A stretch of 64,000 bases of DNA, taken from assembly GCF_008831285.2 (NCBI RefSeq), contig NC_045147.1, positions 12,527,427 to 12,591,426 of the forward strand, written 5' to 3'. This document shows, in pieces, positions 49,835 through 62,300 of this stretch (its first letter is position 1; each line of letters starts with the position of its first letter). The notes beneath the pieces were generated by a model. It made no database searches and was not told the DNA's origin. It saw nothing but the letters and a program-made list of their open reading frames with translations. Position numbers and translations under genes: made by a program. The DNA is from Nymphaea colorata. Its lineage: Eukaryota; Streptophyta; Magnoliopsida; Nymphaeales; Nymphaeaceae.

Positions 49835-50199
49835 TGTGGGTTGAGGCTGGAAAACCATCTTGGCAGCCAATGGTTTGGCGAAAGAAGGGGACCCAGGTTG
49901 GGAGGCAGTCCGTCAGATTAACCGTCTGTCGCACGCCAGCGTCCATATCGGAAAGGGACTCTGCAACAGTCCAAACCTAACAACGACGACCGGTTCCCTC
50001 CTCAAGTAGGAGATGCACGTGTTTAAATTATTCTGCCACTCTCTCTCCCTATCTTTTTCTTGGTTGTCGAACCAGTGAGTTAGCTGGTGTATTTGTCCTC
50101 ATTCCACAGACATTCCAATCCTTCTCTTATTCGGGAAAATGATTTTCTCCACCTCATTGGGAAGGATGTGTGGTTGGGGTTAGTCCTTTCAGCACAAGC

Positions 50200-50201
<2 letters not shown>

Positions 50202-50244
<43 letters not shown>
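50202..50244. repeat. (TA)n microsatellite
   Basis: About 21 TA dinucleotides. Confidence 0.95.
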
Positions 50245-50247
<3 letters not shown>

Positions 50248-50880
50248 GGGAGTCGGTGGTGAGTCCTCATTCGCAGGTCTGCCGACTGTGTTCTCATGAA
50301 TTATGAATTGAACGTTTTCTTATGCATATGCACTTACAGCTTACGAGTTTATCCACTCTTCTTATCCAGACTTCTATTTGCCATATCAGAATTTGATCTT
50401 TGAATTCATCAGCTAGTTGTGATTCCAACTTTTTGAACAGTTACTATTCTTGTCAATTTTGCGAGTTCATTAATCAGCGGATGGATATATATAGGAAAAA
50501 AAGATACCCACCACACCTTTATATATCAAATTTGATTGAAATCGTATCAGCCATCAATTTTGAGGAGATTAAATGACATACCAGTTGAAAAGAAAAATAG
50601 AAACCAAGTTGCATTTTTAAGAGTAGAAATAAATACTCTTCGAAAGAAGGCAAAGATCTCAATTGAGGAACCTGAATTGTTTCCTCCTACGAGGATATTT
50701 CTGACTCTTGAAAATAGAACTTGGCTTTTATTTTTCTCAACCTAATATCAACCATCCAAGCTCTTTCAAATCGATGGATCATATAGTTCCCACCAATTTG
50801 ATATATGAGGTAAAGAAGAACAAAAAAAAAGAAGAAGAAAGTATACGTTATCATGAGAGTTTAATAGCTAGCTACTTATG

Positions 50881-50940
50881 CTATTGTAGCATGATGAATA
50901 TATATATATATACATATATATATTCATCATGCTACAATAG
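50881..50940. repeat. 60-bp near-perfect palindrome
   Basis: CTATTGTAGCATGATGAA at the left equals the reverse complement of the right end; 27 of 30 arm positions pair without interruption and the centre is TATACATA. Could extrude a cruciform or form an RNA hairpin. Confidence 0.9.
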
Positions 50941-52053
50941 TATTCATGTTCATATTTCTATAGCATGCGTACTTGATCAGGAACTAGTGCATACTAACTA
51001 AAATATGTGAAAGGGTCATCAAAACCACTCTAAACCGTTTGACGAACTATATTATCAAAATAATGCAGTAAAGGTTACTACGTCCAAACTAGTTTTTAGG
51101 GGACACGTAATTGTGGTTCAAGCTCCATGGTCATCAAATCTCCATACAAGCAAAAACAGGTATAATATGTAGGCACAAAGTTCTTGTCCCTAGGAAAATA
51201 AACGAAGTCTCATCATCCATGTGCGATTTGTCCATGTAATAAATCCAGCTAAAAATTCAACTATTAATTAGAGGTGTTTTTGATGTGTAAACTTGAGACT
51301 ATTCATGGCTATATGAAAGCTTTTATAATTGCATTATTTGTTATTCTACCAATATGACTAGACTACTAAGAGATACCATGACAAAAATCAAGTCACAATC
51401 TGAACAGGACAAGATTTATCTTTAGGGTACACCCTGTACCCTGTTGAACTTCTTGTATGCAGAATGTGGTGAGATTGACAACCGGGCCTGAGATTGGAAG
51501 CTGCCAAACGGATGCCCATGGTAAGGACGTTCTTTAAGTTGGAAGGAGTCAACATAAGTCTGCTTGATCCTCATTAGGATGCTTTAGCCTTTAGCTAACG
51601 ACATTCAGCTCCATAAGGATCATCTTGGTGATGCCAAAGCTTGAATGAAGTAGGCAGATGAGATTGGTCATGAACAAGTAACTGAACGTGATCTACCGCT
51701 AACCTAATGGGTCACACTGTTTCTATCCAATGAATTTACACCAAAGTATAGGACAAATTCATGGGATACTCGTTAAAATGTTTCATATTTTTTAGGGCAG
51801 ATCATGAGGCAGGAACAATGTTTTATTGTTTCCAAACAACCCGTAAATGGTTTGCCCCAAATTCATGAGACTTTATGTAGACACAATGTTTGTTTTAAGA
51901 ACGATGGTTAATAAGTTGATGCCAATACCATTTATCAGATGCATACACAATTCAACATGCTAATTGTATAGATTCGTATCAATCTCGTGATCTTCAGGGC
52001 AGGACACTGTGGATCTCATGGTCCTATGCGCATAAATTTATTGGAATACCTTT

Positions 52054-52473
52054 GGGGGGTGTCTGATGATGCTGGAATTTTGGAATTCTAAAATTAATAT
52101 TCACATTTTTAATGAAATAGGAATTGCATTATCAAACAAAGAATTTTGAATCCTGAATTGTAGGTTCATTCTTGAATCAAAATTTTGGAATTGTGATTTC
52201 TACCCTAGGGAGTGGAATTATGATTCCAGAATTTTAGAATTTCTTCCATTTCTCTTTTGGGCAGCTATAGTGATGGTTTTAATTCATCAATTATAGATTT
52301 TTTAACCCTTGATTATCAAACACGTCATTTTCAGTTCCAGAATTAAAATTCCAGACTACCAATCACAAAGGGAAACTATAACTGGAGTTTTCATTCCAAT
52401 TCCAGTTAGAGGTAGGATTTTGTTTATAGAATTTTAATTCTAGAATCAAAATTCAAGACCAACAAACACTCCC
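52054..52473. mobile_element. AT-rich MITE-like element, copy 3
   Basis: Left end GGGGGGTGTCTGATGATGC and right end CCAACAAACACTCCC form an imperfect inverted repeat; TTA follows the right end and TTT precedes the left. The interior shares words such as GGTTCATTCTTGAATCAAAA and GGAATTATGATT with 29753-30173, in the opposite orientation. Confidence 0.6.
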
Positions 52474-55400
52474 TTAGGTAATAAACTCCATTTGAATGGG
52501 AATCATATGCTTTCCTTTTTTGAATAATTTTCAATATTAGGATTAGAGACTCATCTTAGTTTGTATTAGTTTTGAAATATAAACTAGTATTGGTCCAAAC
52601 TTGATTTATGGATCAACATCCCCATAATTAGATTTGTACGTTTATATTTTTCACGCTCCAAATTGGACTTGGAGCAAAATGGATATCCTATTTTCTTTTG
52701 TTCTCATTTTCTGAGGACATATATATTGCGCGGCACTAGCTGTGACTATGAAGACGATGTAGTCGAATACATATAATGGGGATGATTGAATGATGTGAAA
52801 ACGCCTAATTAAATTTTATAAAAAGATCAACCTTCAAAAACTGCGTGCGAAAATGTGAAATATGGACTGTACTAGCTTGGTGTTTGGTATCGTATTGGTA
52901 TTTTGTGATACCATTATATGCCTTAATGATTAGATGATTTCATTACGATCCTGCATTGTATTGATCATATTAAAGACGAATTAGAGTGCTGAAAATAATG
53001 CCGACACAAAAATTGAGAAATGTTATAATGGTCAACTAAATATATAATATCGCCGACATGGACACCGAATACACTAAACATATCTGATAAAATACAATGA
53101 ACTGACTCACTGGAGAATATCTTTTAATCACTGTCACATGAATTGAAGAACTTATAATTGAAGAATAACAAACAAAATGATCTAATAAAGCATTTAGTTT
53201 GACATATCATCTACTAGTCATCAAACACCAATATTATTTATGGTTGCATGAATACAGTGGTAAGATGCAATATCTTATTTCATGATCCATTTTCATTGAT
53301 GAACATTTATTCAGTCCCTCGTTGTATGTTCTTATTGTGTGATCAAATATTTCATAAGCTTGGTCGGAAATCAGCTTGATCGCAATATCAAAGGTTACTG
53401 AGATAAAGCGGGAAAAGACTTATTAGAACAATTCATGGAACGTAACTATCTGGTGAAAGAGTAACAGATAAACTATTAACTACTACAATTAATAAGCAGA
53501 GGGTGGGAGTATCAGGCTCCACCGCTACATCCACTTCTTAATTCGATATGTAACAGGATCTTCTCGATGATTCATGGAGGAAGAGTTACCATGCAAAAGG
53601 TAACTTTTCTTATGAATCAGGAAATTAAAGGGGAGGCATTGGGGAGAGGGACATCGGATCATACTTGAGAATATGTGATCGTCCGTCGTGATTCTCTCTA
53701 GCTGGTCAATCATCATCTTGCATCGATGTTTTTGAACTTTGATGAGTATTGATGGGTGACGCATTATAGGAAGGCAGGCAGGCAGGGTTGGTTTGATTGA
53801 GAGTATCAATTATCAATGCCGCTCCCTGGCAGTGCAGCGTTTAGATTGAGGTTCTCATCCTTGGAACCCCAGATTGGAAATTGATCTTCTGGAATATTGT
53901 AAAGACAATCGTTAAATGCTTATATGTAGTCTCTGTAGTTGATGACATTCTTTTGTATAGTATGTTCTTAATTCTAAAACCTGAAGAGATCCCTGATCAG
54001 CAGTGTCACCTGCAAAAGTTAGAGCAACTGTTCAGCAGTTTGATCACGTTAGGCGAAGGGCTTACAATGCTTCAAAAGTTTCAGCCGTTTCCTTTTCAGC
54101 CTAAACTGTTTGATGGAGTTTTCATTGTGTATTTGCTAAAAAAACATCGGATTCAAGGGGAACGGAAGACAGCGGTTTTCCTCATTTCTTTAATACATGC
54201 AAGGCTAAATCATTGACTTGACTGGTGCCCTTTGGTGTAGATTGACCCCTTCTCTGATTTTGGAGTCTGGTCTACGAAATGGGACGAATGAAATTGAGGA
54301 AATTTCTGACGCTTCCGTTGTCTATTTTGTGGTTTATACAAGCTACGGATGGCAGAAATTCGTGGCTTGGCGGGGAAAGCGGCACAACTTGTTCATAACA
54401 ACTGGCACTCGTAAGTCTGGTAAGACCGAAACACTCGCCCATTTTGCACGGTCCTTTCGGTGGTCACTATGTTTTTTTAAATCCTTGCTCATTCATGAAG
54501 GCCTTCCGATCTAATTGATCGACGATTGCGGTGAAAACAAAAAAAAAGCGTGAAATAATACACGACAATACCAATCATTTTTTGTGTTTCTTTATACCAT
54601 CTCTTACGAACGAGCAAGCTGAGTGACTTTTGATTCACCATTCAATTAAATATATTCAAGTCTGCGCGGTGCTGGACCTGAATCTTATCGAATTCTGCAC
54701 TCTAAAAATTTAAAATCTCAATTGACAGAAACGAATATTAATTTCTGTTTCTTGTTCTGTGCGGAAGGATTGTATGCAACAGTTTTTTGTTCAACTTCAG
54801 AAATCAATGGTACCCGCTCACGGGGGCGCCATTAATGGTAATCTGCAACTGCCAACGAACTGACAGATGGCTCCAACCTCTACTGTGTCTTCCCTCGAGG
54901 TCAGTTAAAGCTGGATCAAGAAACAAAAGACAAATGAGAGAAAAAGTTATAGAAGATTGAAGGAGAAGAATGGCAGAGTCAGTTTTTCTCTGTTTGAAAA
55001 TGTTGAGATCGAAAATTATTCGGAACTCGGAGGCGATGCATTATGGGCAACGTTAAAACGTCCCCCAAGTAACCAGATATTCTGGTTTATGCGCCTCAAG
55101 AACGAAACGCGGCTGCCATTAATTGTTAATTCTAATCCTTCTACCATGAGAAAACAAGGGATGATGACAGAAGAGAAGCAATGTGAAAATGGTTGTTCGA
55201 CATAAAACGTTAGCGCCAAATCCTGATCGTTTAATTATTCCCCTTTTCCCGGACATCGATGAAGCATCCAATTTCAATACTAAGATAAAATTAGTAAACA
55301 ACTGTAGCTAGGAATCAACTTGAGCATCTTGAACTTCTAACAAAGCTAGACGGTGCCATTGTTATTTAATGAGAAAGAAAATCTCAAGTTGATTACAAGT

Positions 55401-57504
55401 TCCAATTTCGTCCAATATTCAAATAAATTAAATAAGCATGATACAACGTATGTGTACCTGGAATGAATTCTTTTTAGAGTTCATGAAGCGGCATCAACTC
55501 GTCATCATTGCATTTATTATTTATGCGACGATAATAAGGTAATTCATTGCTGGAAGAAAACTTGTTTTAAGAGTAGGAAATTTGACAAGGAATATACCGC
55601 ACAAAACATAATTAAATAAACTGGAGGCTAACTAGAACTTTTAATATAGTGAATAAATTATATATTTGTTTTTCTTCTTTTTCAATCGAGGTCGGGTTAG
55701 GTACATAGAATGAAGCACAACTTAAAATTAAAATGGCACATGATCAAGTTGCATTAATTAGAAGTTATGACCGTGAAGATCATTAAATAAAATAGTAGGG
55801 CAACTCCAAGATTTAATAATGTGGAAGTGCAGAACTAATTCAAGGGTCGCAGCCATTGCGAAGAGGTTTTAGTAACGTTTTCTACCAAGTTGAAGATCAA
55901 CTGGAGAAATATCTGCCAATTAATACATTTGATTATTCAACTGATTGTGAAATGAGTTGCAGATTGTCATCACGAAATTAATTGATAAACAGTATGCGTG
56001 ACGAACAATCGAACATGGGTCACCATTTCATTTTTTAGTACAATAGCTAAGTTTGGATCCTTTTTGCAGTTTTTAAGTCAAAACTGTGTTCTCATTTTTT
56101 CTTTGTTTATGATTGAGGCAGAAAATTCCTACGGCTGCATAGCCTCTTTTACCTATCGGTGCTATAAAAATCAGAAATTAAATTTAATGAGTCAGACTGC
56201 CAATTCAGGATCAGCTGAATTGGTTATGACTAAGCATTAAAAAAAATGTGCTCATTTTTTAAATAAAATCATGAAGGAATATATAAAATAATTGTAAATA
56301 TCAATATTCTTTTAAAATATTGAAATAAGGAATCTACAAGAATTTCAAGAAACTGTAACCTCCATGAGGAAAACAAGTCACGAGTACCATTGTAGTTGTT
56401 GCTGCCATCGATGATCTTGCAGAGGCACCACTTAAAGGGTAGAGCATAGCTGGTTAGGTAGGTGACATGTAAAATGTGTCTCCCTCATTTGATTCTCATA
56501 AGTGGTACTCCCTTGAGCTGTAAGTTTATAGGTACACCGTACTTCACCCAGGTCCCAATTTATGTCACCAGAGTGCGGGGTGCGGGTGCCAGTGCCGGTG
56601 CGGCACATCTTAAAAAATTTAGGTGCGACGGTGCGGCGAGGATATTTTATTATTATTATTATTTTTAGTTTATTATATAAATAACAGAATAAACGTATAT
56701 ATATTATTATTACAATTTAGTTATTAATGTATATAACATACTTGAATAATTGTATTGTATAGGAAAATATCAAAACAACATATATTATATAAGTAATTTA
56801 ATAATATGACATTCTAACTGGGCTCGGGTGTGAGTCGGAGCCACACCCATGTCTGGTGCGCACCCGACTCGATGCGACTCGGGTGCGGCAGTAAAATAGA
56901 AGAGTCCAGTGACTTAGGTCCCAAGACAGCTTAAAGCTCCGAAAGCCGGATATGAAAGTGCTTTTTAATCTTTTCAAGAAGATAATGTCTCATCGTCAAT
57001 GAATGAATCCATCTACGAAAAACCTAGCACAATTGAAGGGCGACTATCTAATTTACCATCTTGTCCTACCTGCTTCTAATACATTACAGTTATATAGATC
57101 TATCTCCTTTCTAATGTATGTTAAATAGCACCAACAATATACGTAGCAGCACTGCTAGTCCTTTATTTAAAACAAAACCACTAATTGTTTCATTGTTATT
57201 ATACATTACATCTCATATTACAAGTAAAATAACTACATACAGCGTTCTGATTTTTACAACTTCGATTTACAATGTGACATCATATTTCTTCACTGTCTAC
57301 TCTAGCTTCATGATCAGAAGTAGGCAGTGTAAGTTCTGCTTAGGCATGCACACGATCTCATTTATCTTAGCAAAATTTCCTAACAGGTATTGACATGGAT
57401 GAATATATATAACATTTAGCGACATTATAAGTACATGAATATATAGAACAGAAAATTGGAGAACCATAATGACCAGTACCGACATGGTTGAAGACATTGC
57501 TGAC
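52474..57504. other. Gene-poor interval
   Basis: No gene assigned. Open frames at 53881-54216 and 54218-54514 (plus) and 53525-53809 (minus) have no domain I recognise. A GTGCGG-type repeat lies at 56565-56895. Confidence 0.4.
56565..56895 (+). repeat. GTGCGG-type interspersed repeat, best copy
   Basis: Head GTGCGGGGTGCGGGTGCC with several GTGCGG words, then a 200-bp AT-rich body with (ATT)n, then a GC-rich tail with GGCTCGGGTGTGAGTCGGAG and GACTCGGGTGCGGCA. Related stretches occur at 3395, 5366 and 10796. No TIR, LTR or coding frame is evident. Confidence 0.6.
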
Positions 57505-57631
57505 CTTGAAATAGAGAATCTCCACAAGAGCTAACGGTATGCGTAAAATGAAATACCAACGAACATTCTCAACAGTACTAGCACAATGGGCTTCTGCGAA
57601 GAGTTCAAAAGATTGGAGAGAGGCGTCCACA
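57505..57631 (-). CDS. Candidate orphan internal exon of an unidentified gene
   Basis: A 127-nt segment bounded on the minus strand by a TTGGCAG acceptor and a TTCAAG|GTCAGC donor. One frame is fully open for 42 codons; it includes LQSFELFAEAHC and then a hydrophobic helix-like stretch (WYFILRIPLALVEILYF). I do not recognise the family, and no partner exon was found in the flanking sequence. It could be one exon of a long-intron gene, a captured gene fragment, or chance. Confidence 0.3.
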
Positions 57632-57959
57632 CTGCCAATGTAGAAACCACATGATTTGGACAGTTAGTGTTCTCTGTAAATTAATAAAAAAACGATCACT
57701 AATGTCAAGAACAAATGTTTGAATAGTTCTGATTCAAGACTTTACCATCACAAGAATTTCCAAGCAGCAGTTATGTTGTCTGTCATATGTCAAATCTCAT
57801 ATTATAGAATAAGCAATTGTCAAGTTCAGGCTAGTATAAGACCTTTTAGCACTAACATCTTACCAAATTTCAGCTGCGAAGTTCACTGACCAATATCTGA
57901 ATTGCTACGACATTCTGGTTAGTTAAAAGCACACGTAAAGGTGATAATTATTATTAAAG

Positions 57960-58074
57960 CATAGAGAAAAAAAGGAAATTAGGCACTCAAATTATAGAGG
58001 TTCGGTATAAAACCTAAGTCCTCTTCTCTCAATAGCAGCTCATAATTCTGTGTTGAGGTTCCACTATATTTTAT
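57960..58074 (-). mobile_element. Outer copia element (family 2): R/U5 part of 3' LTR, split by insertion
   Basis: Minus-strand sequence continuing from 63616 once the inner element is removed. It carries ACATATAAAATATAG across the junction (TATA-like) and GAGGACTTAGG...CCGAACCTC, a motif typical of the R/U5 region of plant copia LTRs. The outer LTR end is not determined, so the left coordinate is approximate. Confidence 0.55.
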
Positions 58075-58551
58075 TGAAAAAGAAATAGGAAGGATGAAGA
58101 TGATGAACAAAAGAATTAACGTGGTTCGAAAAAAATTCCTACTTCCACGACTCAGTCATCAATTTCATGATGATCTGGTTTCCTTAATACAGTATTTATA
58201 CATTGCTATGTCTGATTCGAATTTGAATCAGTTTCCTTGAATTTCTCCTTTGGTTTTGAATAGGAGAAACTGCCATTCTCCTGAAATCTTTCATTATTGT
58301 GAAGAGGCGTTTTCGTTGCTCGTCCGATTGGCTTTGCTTCCATAGTTGTTGCTCTTAATTTGCTGGAATTCTGTTTTATTGCTGGAGCCTTATCAAGATG
58401 CGTTTTAGTCTCTTGACGCTCATTGCTGATTTGATTTCCTGCCATCTTAGTTACACCTGATTTCCTGCAGTTGTAATCCACGCCTGATTTCCTGGAGTTA
58501 TGAGCCGTTGGAGACGCACCTGAATTTTTGGAGTGAGCTGGTGCGTTATCA
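58075..58551 (-). repeat. 3' LTR of inner copia element
   Basis: 477 bp; on the minus strand it begins TGATAACGC and ends CTTTTTCA. Contains three copies of the word GCAGGAAATCA or a close variant near its 5' end. Confidence 0.95.
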
Positions 58552-59326
58552 TCCCCCTCAACCGAAGGGAAGGTTGCATACGTAAGCCAAGATGCTGAGT
58601 GAGAAAGGTGAGGCGTTGCTGAGATAAAGGTTTGGTAAAAAGATTTGCAAGCTGACCTTCGGTTGTGACGAATTGAGTATTCATATTTCCCAATGCGACT
58701 TGTTCACGAACAAAATGATAATCAAGTTCCAAATGTTTCATACGTGAATGAAAAACTGGCTTGATAGTGGTATGTAGTGCTGAAATGTTGTCACTCAAAA
58801 GAATAGGAGCTTTGGAGAGATAGACACCGAGATCTTGTAAAATAAAGGTAAGCCATTTAATTTCAGCAGCAGCTCCGGCGAGAGCCTGGTATTCAGCTTC
58901 ACAGGACGAGCGAGCAACGGTCGGTTGTTTCTTAGAGCTCCAGGATATACAATTTGGACCAAGGAATGTGCAGTATCCGGAAGTCGATCGGCGTGTATCT
59001 GGACAGCCCGCCCAGTCTGCATCAGAGTACGCTCGGAGAGTCAAATCTTGGGATTTATAGAACTGGATACCATATTGAGATGTGCCTCGAACATAACGTA
59101 TAATGCGTTTCAAGATTTGAAAGTGTTTCATCGTTGGGGCATGCATGAATTGACATGCAAAATTGACTACATAGGAGAGATCTGGCCGTGTAAGTGTCAA
59201 GTACTGAAGTGCCCCTGCAAGACTTCGATATGCTGTAGCATTGGAATAAGGTGGATCAATTTCCTCAGAAGATTTGGAACCGACAGTAATAGGCGTGCTC
59301 ACTGTTTTACATTGTTGCATTTGCGC
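58451..59326 (-). CDS. Copia polyprotein, RNase H part (after the TGA, same frame)
   Basis: Continues in the same frame directly after the TGA; an internal ATG is at 59320. It carries the RNase H domain: [41 protein letters not shown] and LANLFTKPL. The frame does not stop before the 3' LTR: it reads through the polypurine tract and about 100 bp into the LTR, to a stop at 58451. Together with the part before it the frame spans 1,404 codons including both stops. Confidence 0.92.
   Translation of the reverse strand, partial: AQMQQCKTVSTPITVGSKSSEEIDPPYSNATAYRSLAGALQYLTLTRPDLSYVVNFACQFMHAPTMKHFQILKRIIRYVRGTSQYGIQFYKSQDLTLRAYSDADWAGCPDTRRSTSGYCTFLGPNCISWSSKKQPTVARSSCEAEYQALAGAAAEIKWLTFILQDLGVYLSKAPILLSDNISALHTTIKPVFHSRMKHLELDYHFVREQVALGNMNTQFVTTEGQLANLFTKPLSQQRLTFLTQHLGLRMQPSLRLRGMITHQLTPKIQVRLQRLITPGNQAWITTAGNQV
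58552..58561 (-). other. Polypurine tract of inner copia element
   Basis: TTGAGGGGGA immediately precedes the 3' LTR on the minus strand. Confidence 0.85.
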
Positions 59327-62300
59327 TCAAGAGATAATGTCTTGAGCATATTTAGACTGATGCATAAACAAGCCATTGAAAGTCCGTTCAACTTGAAGTC
59401 CCAAGAAATAATTCAGATCACCTAAATCATTCATAGCAAATTGTTGTCTGACGGTGACGAGGAATGACACTATAAATGAATGGGAATTTCCTGTAAGAAT
59501 AATATCATCAACATATAGTAATAGAATAGTGACCGATTTTTCTTGTCTACGAACAAAGAGAGACGCGTCGGTGACACTGGCAATGAAGTCCATAGAGAAT
59601 AAAAATTGTGCAAATCTGTCGTACCACGCCCGAGGAGCTTGTTTCAATCCATAAAGAGCTCGATTTAATTTGCATACATGAGCTGGCTTGGACGGATCTT
59701 TAAATCCAGGAGGCTGCTCAATGTAAACCAGCTCACGAAGATGCCCATTTAGAAACGCATTTTTGACATCTAATTGTTTTAGAGGCCAGTTAAATGCGAG
59801 GGCAAGACTAAGAACGATTCTTATAGTAGCAAATTTGACCACTGGGGAAAAAGATTCCAAGAAGTCCAAACCTTGAACCTGGTTATATCCTTGTGCTACG
59901 AGACGCGCTTTGAGCCTTTCGAGCTGCCCATCTCCTTTGAGTTTAGTTTTGAAAACCCAGCGGCTTCCGATCACATGCATGTTTGGTGTACGAGGCACGA
60001 GATCCCAAGTATGATTTTCCTGTAAAGCAACCATTTCGTCTTTCATAGCTTGATACCAGCCTGGGTGTTTAAGGGCAAGGGTGTAATGAGATGGTTCAAG
60101 TGGAATGGATGAAGTGGTAAGGGCATACTTAAGATTAGGTTTTATGATGCCGGATTTGGATCGAGTAGTCATAGAATGAGTTGAGGAGGAGGTAGTCGAT
60201 GGGACTAATGGTGAACTGAGTGGCTCGAGTTGGAGAGGTGACGTAGGGGCTGGTACAGGTATAGGTGGCAAAGGGGAAGGCTCTTCGGTATTATGCATTT
60301 GGGCTAGACGTTGAGATTCAAGATAAGGCTCATTGGACGAATCTGAAAACGATACAAAGTCAGCATTAGAGGTTATGGGCTTAGGAGTTGGCATGGTGTT
60401 TTTGTAGGGAAAATAAGTTTCATCAAACACAACATGACAGGAGATATATACACGTCCAGTGGGAGGATATAGGCATCTATACCCTTTATGATGGTTGCTA
60501 TATCCAATAAACACACAAGGTAACGACTTCGGCTGAAACTTATGATTCGTATATCCTCTAAGGTAAGGATAGCATCTAGATCCAAAAGCTCGAAGGCAAG
60601 AATAATCATGCCGTTTCTTGTAAAGCACCTCATACGGACTTTGCATGTGTAAAACTTGTGATGGAAGTCGGTTGATAAGCCAAACTGCAGTGGAGAAGGC
60701 CTCGGCCCAATATTGAGCTGGAAGATGACTATGAAATAACATAGTGAGACCTAATTCTGTAACCGATCTATGTTTTCTTTCCACCATACCATTTTGCTCT
60801 GGCGTCTTAGGACAAGATTTTTGATGTTTGATGCCATTCTCCTTTAAATAATCTGTAAGAACCAAACTGTTAAACTCGCCCCCTTCATCACTTTGAAAAA
60901 CTCTGAGCTTTGCATCAAATTGTGTTTGAATCATTTTGTGAAATTCAAGAAACTTGGCAAAAAAATCAGATTTCCGTTTTAAAGGATAAATCCATGAATA
61001 TTTAGAGAATTGATCTACAAACAAAGCATAATATCTTAGATTCTGACAAGATGCAATAGGAGTTGGTCCCCATAAGTCACAATGTACTTTAGAAAACAAA
61101 GAATCACAATCATCATCAACAGGAAGAAAAGGAAGTCTACACGCCTTCCCCATCTGACAACTGGCACAAGTAAAAGATTTAGGCAAATTTTCTGTCATCG
61201 TAATCAACTTATTTGCAGTCATAAAGTCTAACACTTTATGATGTGGGTGTCCAAGACGTCCATGCCACACTTCAAACGAAGCTGATCGAAACCGTGTTGA
61301 AAAGAACACATTCTTCGGTTTTGGCTTGAGAGCATACAAATCACCTTCTCTAGACCCCGTTGCAATCACTTCCTTGGTCTCCTTGTCCTTAATAACAAAG
61401 AAATTTGAAGAGAATTCAAACACATAAGGCATAGTAGAAGTAAGTTGACTAACTGAAATCAGATTTTTCTTGATGTCGGGTACAACAAGAACGTTGTCTA
61501 GAGGAATTGTGCGATTTCCCACATGGATATCGGCAACTCCAATATGTGTAATATCAAGATGTTGGCCATTTCCTACCATGATTTTGTCTGTTCCTTTATA
61601 TGGAATGCAACTTTTGAGTTTACCTGGATCATCGGTCACATGAGAACTTGCTCCGGTGTCAGGAAACCAGTCTTGATTAGTTGGATCAGCGATTTTCATA
61701 GCAGCAAATGCCCGTGACATATCACGTGGTTGATAAGCATGATCAAATCTGTGATAACATTTAAAGGCATTATGATTATTTAGGCCACAAATCTGACATG
61801 ATACCTTGGATTTGTTCGTCTCTCCATTGGCCGATCCTTGTTGATTTTGAGTCTTAGTTGCTGGATTGAACCCACGTCCCTTGGAGTTGAACCGACTATT
61901 GTTGCTATTGATATTGCGCCAACTATTGTTGTATCGTTTTCTGTTGTTTTGATTGGTGGATTGTTGTGTAAAGAAGGCCATTTGGTTGTTCAATCTAGCC
62001 TCTCCCGCATGTAAGTCCTTCATTGTTTCATGCCCTTGAAGTAGTGACACTGTATCAAGATATGAGGGAACCGGTGGCTTGAGGATAGAAGTCATAAACG
62101 ACTCATATCCTGGTCCGAGACCATTAACAAGCCAAAAGACTTTGTCGTCATCCTCAAGAGGCTTCCCAATCGCTGCAAGTTCATCACATATAGCTTTGAA
62201 ACCAGTAACATATTCAGTCACAGGTTTATCTTGTTTGCGGTGGAGTTGTAGTTTTCTTGTTAGCATCATTTCTCTGTCCTTTGACTCACGAGCGAATGCT

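Larger units (their letters stand above)
43801..52053. other. Long gene-poor interval with short tandem repeats
   Basis: No gene assigned. It holds small tandem duplications (35 bp at 45726, 44 bp at 45887, 57 bp at 48792), a 15-bp repeat at 46425-46455, several (TA)n tracts and a 60-bp palindrome at 50881. Confidence 0.45.

Noticed and set aside
53881-54216. VVDDILLYS resembling a reverse transcriptase YxDD motif
   Set aside because: No other RT motif lies in the flanking frame; a single short match is chance.
58925-59425. 166-codon plus-strand frame in the copia element
   Set aside because: Antisense of the RNase H region.
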